Shown: one piece after another, positions 1-5,149 of the stretch
Position numbering within the stretch: position 1 is the first letter of the stretch
How the letters are laid out: every line of letters begins with the position of its first letter
NCBI GenBank assembly: GCA_030043175.1
Contig: JASHYD010000583.1
Location: forward strand, 1-6,009
From: Xanthobacteraceae bacterium
GTDB taxonomy: Bacteria; Pseudomonadota; Alphaproteobacteria; Rhizobiales; Xanthobacteraceae
Direction of reading: 5' to 3'
Length of the DNA stretch: 6,009 nucleotides
The notes under the pieces: generated by a model
What the model was told of the DNA's origin: nothing
The model's database searches: none
What the model saw: only the letters and a program-made list of their open reading frames with translations
Position numbers and translations under genes: made by a program

Positions 1-72
1 GACGCGTTGATTGAGTCGCATCGCGCCGACATGGAAGGCGCTGAGGCAGCCCGGCCCGGCCGCGGCAGCTAA
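1..72 (+). CDS. Possible 3' end of an upstream gene
   Basis: The frame starting at base 1 is open from the window edge to a TAA at 70-72, giving about 23 residues rich in Ala, Arg, Glu and Gly (ending ARPGRGS). This could be the C-terminus of a gene lying mainly outside the window. So short an open stretch in GC-rich DNA also arises by chance, and no motif is visible. The 73-199 stretch after it is GC-rich with CTGC-type short repeats and shows no gene, RNA or clear promoter that I can support. Confidence 0.2.
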   Translation, partial: DALIESHRADMEGAEAARPGRGS

Positions 73-199
73 CGACCTGCGCTGCGGAAGGGCAAAGGTA
101 CGCTGCAGTGCCGCTGCGCGCCAAGCTGATAAACTGAGCCGGCCGCCGCAGTGCTGTAAGCACGGCGCCGGCCCTAACCCAACAACGCTGGATGCACCT

Positions 200-762
200 A
201 TGGTGAAGTCTTCCCGGCAACATAGCGCGACCGCCTGGCTGCTGCTAGCTGACGAGTTGGCACGGCGGACCAAAGAGCTGGGCAACGAGAGACTAGCTGC
301 GCAGCGCATCAAGGCCGATCTCGCCAGCGGCATAGTCCAATATGAATGGCAAACCCGCGTTGGCACCATTAGGCGCAATGAGCCACCACCTGGCCGGCGA
401 TGGGAAGACGCGGTTTTTATCTGGCGCGAATCACGGGCGGTATGGGACCCGCAGAAGGGACCACCGATCGGTCCCATGATGGTCGCCGGGTTCCAAGGCT
501 GGCCGCCACCGACCTGGATGGACGGCCGCACGTTTGCGCACGCGATTAAGATCGAGCCGCCGATCGGCACCGAGCGTCACCAAAACAGGACGCCATCCGA
601 GCCAAAGTCGGTGCGATGTTTCCACCGGACGATAAGGAAGCCCGCGAGCGACTGAAGACTTTGGTCGACGCCCGGAAAGTTAAACGGATTGCGGAGGAAA
701 TTGGTTTACCCGGCGACGAAAACCTAGCCTCATTGCGCCGGGTACTCGGATTGCGCAAGTGA
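200..762 (+). pseudogene. Unrecognised protein gene, frameshifted near its 3' end
   Basis: I do not recognise this family. The first part reads from ATG 200 as a soluble, charged protein of about 127 residues, with an N-terminal helix-like stretch (LLLADELARRTKELGNERLA) and a Trp/Pro-rich middle (WEDAVFIWRESRAVWDP, then GFQGWPPPTWMDGRTFAHAI). In that frame the tail after about base 585 is low-quality and stops at 653-655. The neighbouring frame (codons from 586) continues with much more protein-like sequence to a TGA at 760-762: a helical region (DDKEARERLKTLVDARKVKR) and ENLASLRRVLGLRK. Adding one A to the AAAA run at 582-585 would join the two parts into one protein of roughly 187 residues. 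The start is uncertain: the frame is open back to 11, but 11-199 looks non-coding and only a weak GGAT lies before ATG 200. Alternatively the 3' part is a separate 48-residue ORF from ATG 616, which has no clear ribosome binding site. Confidence 0.5.
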
Positions 763-1905
763 TGCTCAGGTCGCGCGAAGCTTAAACGCCATATCCGGCA
801 TATACGCCATCGATATGATTCCCTTTTGACTATCCTGATTCGGGGGGCGGATGGTCAAGTGCACCAAGAAACAAATTCGAGAACTGAAAACCGCACTGCG
901 GTGGAAAATCCCCACGGCACAGCGCGAGCGTATCCAAATGGTATTGTTGCGCGAGAGCGGGATGACGCAGCCCGAGATTGCGGAAGTGATGGGCGTTTCG
1001 TTGAGCACTGTGAACCGCGCCCACATGGCCTTTGACGACGGTGGGATCAAGGCACTCAAACCGAAGCCAATTGGCGGGCGCCAACGCGAGAACATGACTC
1101 CTTCCGAGGAGAAAGCTTTGTTGGCGCAGTTTAGCAAGGCGGCGGGAGCTGGCCAGATGCTGAACATCCACGATCGCGGCCTATGAACGGGCGATCGGAC
1201 ACGCTACCAGCAACAGCACGGTCTATAAACTCCTGGCCCGACATGGCTGGCGTAAGCTCATGCCGCGCCCATTTCATCCCAAGCGCGACCTTGCGGCTCA
1301 AGACGCTTTTAAAAAAATGGCTTTCCAGCCGCTGTGAGGAAGGCCCGGCGGGCTGCCGCCAAACGGGGCTTACGCTTGCGCATCATGTTCGCCGATGAAG
1401 CGCGCTTTGGGCGGATCAACAGCCCGCGACCGTGCTGGGCTCCCAATGGGACAAGGCCACAGGTCGCCTCCCAGCTTGTTCGCGAATACGTCTACCTCTA
1501 TGGCGCCGTCACCCCAAAGGACGGAACTTGCGTCTATCTGATCATGCCGGCGCCCGACACGGAATGCTTCCAGATTTTCCTCAAGAGATTGGCTAGGAAG
1601 TACCGCCGGCAGCTTATCCTGCTGTTCGTGGACGGTGCCGGCAATCATCATAGCGATGAACTCGAAGTCCCCCACAATATCATGCTGCATCTGCTCCCGC
1701 CTTATTCTCCCGAGCTGAACCCCCAAGAAAATCTGTGGGACGAAATCCGTGAGAAAATTTTCCAGAACTACGCCCTCAAATCAATGGAAGACGTCTATGC
1801 CAAGCTTAAGGAGGCCGCACTCTACATCGAACGTAATCCAGCGATCGTGAAATCCATCACGTCCTTCCCCTATATCATCGGGTCAATCTGAACTGGAACC
1901 GGTAT
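763..1905 (+). mobile_element. IS630-family insertion sequence, ends not resolved
   Basis: The element is identified by its transposase (851-1891). The outer limits given here are estimates: the left end should lie in 763-850, between the stop of the upstream gene and the transposase start, and the right end shortly after the stop at 1889-1891. IS630/Tc1-type elements normally have short terminal inverted repeats flanked by a duplicated TA. TA dinucleotides occur on both sides (792-793 and 831-832 on the left, 1903-1904 on the right), but comparing the left flank with the reverse complement of the right flank by eye gave no convincing inverted repeat. The ends may therefore be eroded or lie slightly elsewhere. 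Confidence 0.6.
851..1891 (+). pseudogene. IS630-family DDE transposase with two compensating frame changes
   Basis: The product would cut and paste the element by a DDE RNase H-like mechanism. It starts at ATG 851 after a G-rich stretch (842-849). Segment 1 (851 to about 1174) holds a helix-turn-helix (MTQPEIAEVMGVSLSTVNRA, residues 38-57). Segment 2 (about 1173-1316, next frame) gives YERAIGHATSNSTVYKLLA, then the basic linker HGWRKLMPRPFHPKRDLAAQ. Segment 3 (about 1316-1891, the first frame again) is the catalytic domain: Asp in FADEARFGR (1394-1396), Asp in FVDGAGNHH (1631-1633), Glu in SPELNPQENLWDEI (1727-1729), and the family's C-terminal IERNPAIVKSITSFPYI. All three acidic residues are present. 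Joined, the protein is about 345 residues, normal for the family. The first break (about 1172) looks like loss of roughly five bases after HD; the second sits in TTTTAAAAAAA at 1307-1317. Segment 1 alone stops at 1184-1186. It is probably inactive unless both breaks are bypassed. Confidence 0.9.
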
Positions 1906-2131
1906 CACCATCCTTGCCACTTGTCTGGTGGCGGCGCACTTGGGCAGTGTCTATTTGGCGGGTACGCCCTTCGACACCTTGGTCGAGCAGAGCTTTCTGA
2001 TTCTTGGTTGGGTTGCGAATTGGCGGCCGCTCGAGATTTTTCTGTATGACTGGTGGCCGCTGGCTCGCCGTCGGCGCCTCTATCGCCGCCTTGCTGCTGC
2101 TGCGGTGGAGCTCAAATGTTACGAGCCGTGA
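1892..2131 (+). pseudogene. C-terminal remnant of a small membrane protein
   Basis: Immediately after the transposase stop, an open frame runs to TGA 2129-2131 and looks genuinely coding. It has a hydrophobic segment (TGITILATCLVAAHLGSVYL), then EQSFLILGWVANWRPLEIFL, then YDWWPLARRRRLYRRLAAA. A hydrophobic helix followed by GWVAxWRPxEIFLYDWWP and a basic amphipathic tail resembles the C-terminus of conserved hypothetical membrane proteins of proteobacteria; I recall this pattern but cannot name a characterised family. The only start available is GTG 1928, inside the hydrophobic stretch and without a ribosome binding site, so the N-terminal part is missing. The junction with the IS630 element suggests it was removed or separated by insertion or deletion. 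Its missing 5' part is not recognisable on the other side of the element. Confidence 0.55.
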
Positions 2132-2146
2132 GAGGCTGCACAGCGA

Positions 2147-2188
2147 TTGAGTTATATCAAGAGATGACTGACTCAACTGAGTTATTAA
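2147..2188 (+). promoter_or_regulatory. FixK/FNR-type class II promoter for the UPF0182 gene
   Basis: A palindrome TTGAGTTATATCAA (2147-2160) fits the TTGA-N6-TCAA core bound by FNR, FixK and Anr regulators. Exactly 22 bases later lies TATTAA (2183-2188), a fair -10 hexamer. This spacing puts the box centre at -41.5 relative to a start near 2195, the known arrangement of FNR class II activated promoters. The gene's ATG is at 2217, leaving a leader of about 22 bases with a GAGGGA ribosome binding site at 2208-2213. The tract is AT-rich compared with its surroundings. Activation under low oxygen is inferred. Confidence 0.65.
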
Positions 2189-2216
2189 TCAAATTTGTTT
2201 GGCATTTGAGGGAACG

Positions 2217-3345
2217 ATGTTCACGACCGGCTATCTGCTGATTCTCTTGGCGGCAGCTGTTCCGCTGGCGCGGACCTTCTTGTCGGAAAGCAGCGGCAAT
2301 CGAGTAGCCCTCCTGCACCGCCTTTATCGTGATGCGGCTTACGTGCTTGCGGCTATCCTCGGGATCATTTGCTTCGAAGGGGCGGCTTCGTATCTCGCTT
2401 GAGAATTACGGTTCACGGAGCTGGGGCAGAGCCATCGCTATTGGTTGTCGCTCGAGTACCGTTTGGCAATTTTCCTTGCGGTCTTCATATCGGCAGGTTT
2501 GTTCGTTGGGGTTAACCTGCGCGTCCTCTGCAATTCGTTCTGGGCGATCCCGCGCAGCGCCCCCTGGATAGTCGCCTTCCTGCGTTCCGCGGTGGTAGCC
2601 CTGATCGCGACGGCACTCTGGATTCCGCTGATGCGGTTCCTTGGAGCGATCACAACGGGAGTCTCCGACCCGGTATTCGGCAATGACCTATCGTTCTACA
2701 TACTTGCTCTGCCTCTATATGAACAAATTGTCGGTGGGATGCTGACCATCGTGCTATTCACCATCGCGGTTTGGGCAGTAGCCAACCTCGCATCTCGCCA
2801 AGGATGGGAAGAGTTCTCAACCAATTGCGGGAAAACGCGACCTTTCGGCTGACAAGCCGTATCAGGAGTCAGCATTCGACAGTGTATCAGACTGATCGGG
2901 CCGTCTAGTTGGGGTGGATGTCCCAGGGCTTGGCGCTCGCCGCACTGCTTTGCCTGTTGCTGGGCGTCAGCCGCCTGCTTGAGCGCTATCACCTCGTGAT
3001 CAACGGACATTCGAGGGTCGTCGCCGGCGCCTCATTCGCTGACGTGCATTTTTGGATTCCGGCTTACAACATCGTGATCCTCGGCTGGCTGGCCGCTACC
3101 TGCATCCTGGCAGCCGCGGCTTTTTCGCCACGGGCTCGTGCTTGGCTGCTGCTGCGACGGTCCCGTTGGATCATCCCTTGCGCCATCTTTGCGGTTCTCT
3201 ACCTTGGGGCATCGACCATTCCTGCCGCCTTGAAGGATGTTTACGTCGGCCCGAATCAAATAACGCTCGAGCAGCCCTTCCTGGTGCGAAGCATCGCTGG
3301 TACCCGGCAGGCCTACAATCTCGAAGGACCATCGGTCGAGGAGCA
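2217..3345 (+). pseudogene. UPF0182 (COG1615) family membrane protein, degraded and 3'-truncated
   Basis: This family comprises large (about 900-1000 residue) polytopic inner-membrane proteins of unknown function, with an N-terminal multi-helix region and a long extracytoplasmic part. Only the N-terminal region survives. ATG 2217 follows GAGGGA (2208-2213). One frame reads from 2217 to 2849, interrupted by TGA 2400-2402, and the sequence on both sides is continuous family-like protein (FEGAASYLA, stop, ELRFTELGQSHRYWLSLEYR). The motif DPVFGNDLSFYILALPLY at 2667-2720 matches the family's FGxDxSFYxFxLPxY. The frame then changes somewhere in 2775-2830. The new frame gives LRENATFRLTSRIRSQ, meets TAG 2906-2908, and resumes with LERYHLVINGHSRVVAGASF and ADVHFWIP. 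It ends with the family's signature after the membrane region (VGPNQITLEQPFLVRSIAGT then RQAYNLE, to about 3325). Family similarity stops near 3345 at a junction with unrelated DNA. About two thirds of the gene is missing and no functional product is expected. Confidence 0.85.
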
Positions 3346-3522
3346 CTGCACTGCCTTCCACCGGCGCCACAACTGCACGCGCCGCGCCATGTACTGCTCG
3401 CTCTTCTCCAACGCCGATGCTGCGGCCGGATCGTAGACGGCCAACTCGCGCTGCACCGCCTCCAGGTGCATCTCGTCGGGCGACAAGGGCAGATCGGCGC
3501 GGATCATGTCGTCGCTGCTCAT
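3313..3522 (-). CDS. Small acidic/helical protein of unknown family, 3' end chimeric
   Basis: The minus-strand ATG at 3522 has a strong AAGGAG ribosome binding site about six bases upstream (about 3529-3534), which argues for a real gene start. The 69-residue product is soluble and helix-rich: MSSDDMIRADLPLSPDEMHL, then EAVQRELAVYDPAAASALEK and an amphipathic, Arg/Trp-rich stretch ending RRVQLWRRW. The last dozen or so residues, up to TAG at 3313-3315, are antisense to the UPF0182 remnant, so the natural C-terminus appears to have been cut off at the junction near 3345 and replaced by chance coding. I do not recognise the family. Upstream on the minus strand the frame stays open to 3678, but that part is Arg/Pro-rich and looks non-coding. 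It could be the first quarter or so of a larger enzyme; nothing visible says which. Confidence 0.45.
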   Translation of the reverse strand: MSSDDMIRADLPLSPDEMHLEAVQRELAVYDPAAASALEKSEQYMARRVQLWRRWKAVQCSSTDGPSRL

Positions 3523-3620
3523 CTGAATCTCCTTGCGCTTTTGGGGTCGTCCTGGCGGCTGTCCGGGGCCGGATTGCCGGTCATCCGTGATGATTGGCCG
3601 TGCAGACCTCTTGCGTGCGC

Positions 3621-3710
3621 TTAGCAAAGCAGAATTACAATGCCGATGAGCGCGCCGAGGCACGCTCCTAAGCCGCACAACGCTGTGCGGTTACGCCGGT
3701 GGTTGTGCAT
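3621..3710 (-). CDS. Doubtful 29-residue single-pass membrane peptide
   Basis: From ATG 3710 on the minus strand a short frame encodes a basic head (MHNHRRNR) followed by a hydrophobic, Gly/Ala-rich segment (LGACLGALIGIVILLC) and TAA at 3621-3623. An AGGAG lies about ten bases upstream, slightly far from the start. A positive N-terminus followed by one membrane helix is what a small membrane protein looks like, but a frame this short can arise by chance. It sits in the otherwise featureless 3523-3820 stretch, between the small helical ORF and the cytochrome gene, all on the minus strand. No family recognised. Confidence 0.2.
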   Translation of the reverse strand: MHNHRRNRTALCGLGACLGALIGIVILLC

Positions 3711-3820
3711 CAAGCATAAGCTCCTGCGACAGAAGGGCGCCCGACTAGATCCCTCGCGTTGTGCGCGAACGCCCGATCCCAACTCTCTGCGCCCCCCGAT
3801 CGATGAACGGGCTGCGTGTC

Positions 3821-4297
3821 TCACCTTCCCTTTGTCAGGGACGGTTGGTCGCTGAACGGCGACGCCGTCGGAACCTGAATCGTGATAAAGCCCACCTGTG
3901 CCGCCGCATGGCAGCTGTTGCAGGTTTCAGTCAGATCGGCAAAGGCACGAGTAAAACGTGGACCGCTTTTGGCCTTGATGGCCTCCGAAAGTGCGATCAG
4001 CGGTTGGTCGACCATCTCAATCTTTTCGATCGGAATGCTCTCATACAGCCGCGCAGCATTGCCTATGCTCTCCAGCATTTGGCTAAGCTCATAACCTGCA
4101 AGGCCCCAATTGCCCAGCTTGCCGGCATATGAGAGCTTGATATGACGCCATTGAATCGCTTGCATGATGTCGCCCAGTCCGGGCACATAAGTCTCGCCGA
4201 GCTTTGGCGGGCGCCAGGCGTAAGGAACGGTGTCGTCGGCAGCCGCGGGCAGCATCGCCGCCGCAATCGCGACAACAATCATCAAGAGACGTTTCAT
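3821..4297 (-). CDS. Exported c-type cytochrome, single C-terminal haem motif
   Basis: This is the only complete, undamaged gene I recognise here (158 residues). ATG 4297 is preceded by GGAG at a spacing of eight bases. Residues 1-20 form a Sec signal peptide (basic MKR, hydrophobic core, AAA before DD), so the mature protein is periplasmic. The rest looks mainly helical, and one haem-attachment motif CNSCH lies at 126-130 near the C-terminus, followed by VGFITIQVPTASPFSDQ. A late CxxCH after several helices is the layout of cytochrome c'-like four-helix proteins, though I cannot confirm that fold or the sixth haem ligand. Similar small proteins in rhizobia are usually annotated as hypothetical or cytochrome c; specific electron partners are unknown. 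It faces away from the sensor kinase, and a FixK/FNR-type box lies about 154 bases upstream (4451-4464), consistent with low-oxygen control. The last residues (PSLTKGR) may be an extension past the usual family end. Confidence 0.85.
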   Translation of the reverse strand: MKRLLMIVVAIAAAMLPAAADDTVPYAWRPPKLGETYVPGLGDIMQAIQWRHIKLSYAGKLGNWGLAGYELSQMLESIGNAARLYESIPIEKIEMVDQPLIALSEAIKAKSGPRFTRAFADLTETCNSCHAAAQVGFITIQVPTASPFSDQPSLTKGR

Positions 4298-4450
4298 GAC
4301 AGTGACTCCATGACGCGCGTCCTTCTGCAGGCGCTGGCCTATTGTAGATCAGCGATTGACGAACAAACGCTACAGATTTCAGCGCGATAACCCAGGGACG
4401 TTGACCGGTGGAAAGTTCATAAACTTTGCATAGCACTGATGCGTGCAACA

Positions 4451-4464
4451 TTGATCCACCTCAA
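4451..4464. promoter_or_regulatory. FixK/FNR-type palindrome upstream of the cytochrome gene
   Basis: TTGATCCACCTCAA fits TTGA-N6-TCAA and is one base from TTGAT-N4-ATCAA. It lies in the 4298-4560 spacer, upstream of the minus-strand cytochrome gene. Unlike the box at 2147, no good -10 hexamer sits at the class II distance on either strand: the minus-strand hexamer at that distance is CAAAGT, with alternatives such as TTTATG (4418-4423) a few bases further on. The target could be the cytochrome gene or a gene formerly to the right that the IS3 remnant has replaced. The rest of the 4298-4560 spacer shows nothing I can support apart from a very short ORF at 4502-4561. Confidence 0.45.
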
Positions 4465-4501
4465 GACAAGCTGGTATGTTTTCGAGGCCGAACGCGGATC
4501 G

Positions 4502-4561
4502 ATGGACGATACATTGAGCAAAGCCGTAGCAGTTCTAAACATCGCGTCCGTCGCGTTCTAG
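4502..4561 (+). CDS. Very short ORF, possible N-terminal stub of a lost gene
   Basis: ATG 4502 opens 19 codons to TAG 4559-4561. It begins with acidic residues (MDDT) and continues as a hydrophobic helix-like run (LSKAVAVLNIASVAF). It starts about 38 bases downstream of the FixK/FNR-type box and ends near the region where the IS3 remnant begins, so it could be what is left of the N-terminus of a gene cut by that element. There is no clear ribosome binding site, and chance is an equally good explanation. Confidence 0.15.
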   Translation: MDDTLSKAVAVLNIASVAF

Positions 4562-4618
4562 CGTCCCCGACGACGCCCGTTGCTTTTCAATTCGCTGCTG
4601 GCCTTTCGCTGACCGCGC

Positions 4619-5149
4619 TCACTTGTCACGGCAGTGAGCAGAATCAGGTGTGCAGACGAGCGTGCAGCGCGCTGCCGCCAGGATCGCGGCCTTGAGGGCT
4701 CGGTAATGCATTGGTCCGTCGAGGAAGAGGGGCCGACAACCTTGCGGCTGAATGCGTCCAGGATGACAGCGAGATAGCCGAACTCCTCCGCCAAATGCAC
4801 GTAGGTGAGTCAGCCACCCAGAGCTGATCGAGGTCGGTGAGCACTATACCGCGGGTAAGATTGGGAACGACGCACCAGTTGTGACGCGAGTTCGTCGTTG
4901 CCGCACAAACGGGGTCCGGCGCAGGCACAAAAGATTGTCCGCGCGCATCAAGCGCAGCACCCGTTTGTGATTGGCTTGCCAGCCTTCGCGTCTCAGGAGA
5001 GCCCCGATCCGTCGGTAGCCGTAGTGGCGATGCTTGAGCGCCAAGCGTTGAATGGCGTCTCGCAGCCCGGTCTCTTCCTTGCGGGGCGCCGATAGCTGCC
5101 AATGCCGATAATAGCCTGATCGGCTAATTTTTTTGTGCTTCCACCCCAC
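4619..5149 (-). mobile_element. IS3-family transposase orfB remnant, frameshifted and truncated at both ends
   Basis: On the minus strand, 5149-4844 encodes the N-terminal part of an IS3-type OrfB: ISRSGYYRHWQ, then the HTH_21-type segment HRHYGYRRIGALLRREGW and NHKRVLRLMRADNLLCLR. Near 4900-4905 the frame changes; one extra base restores ATTNSRHNWCVVPNLTRG and LDQLWVAD, the start of the integrase (rve) core with its first catalytic Asp (codon 4811-4809). Near 4803-4810 a second one-base loss moves the frame to HLAEEFGYLAVILDAFSRKV. A third change near 4715-4735 leads to a weakly matching tail (ALKAAILAAARC) that stops at 4621-4619. OrfA, the second Asp, the catalytic Glu and both element ends are missing, so this is a dead relic. 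It abuts the kinase fragment at about 5135-5155. I cannot assign an IS3 subgroup. Confidence 0.85.

Noticed and set aside
73..199. Possible small RNA or tRNA in the GC-rich leader
   Set aside because: No cloverleaf, conserved T-loop or promoter-terminator pair could be seen.
763..850. Left terminal inverted repeat of the IS630 element
   Set aside because: By-eye comparison with the reverse complement of 1885-1925 gave only four-base matches, not enough to call a repeat.
766..1171. Two overlapping minus-strand ORFs across the IS630 5' region
   Set aside because: They are antisense to the clearly recognisable helix-turn-helix part of the transposase and show no family features.
1370..1726. 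Minus-strand ORF of 118 codons inside the transposase catalytic region
   Set aside because: It is antisense to the DDE domain; composition is that of a shadow frame.
2171..2182. Short palindrome ACTCA-AC-TGAGT just downstream of the FixK/FNR-type box
   Set aside because: Five-base arms in AT-rich promoter DNA are easily due to chance, and it matches no operator I can name.
3052..3624. Plus-strand ORF of 190 codons overlapping the UPF0182 remnant
   Set aside because: The UPF0182 signature is in another frame; this one is rich in Arg, Cys, His and Ala without motifs and crosses a junction.
3673..3690. Hairpin CCGCAC-AACGCT-GTGCGG as a terminator
   Set aside because: The stem is only six pairs and no T-run follows on either strand; it lies inside a possible small ORF.
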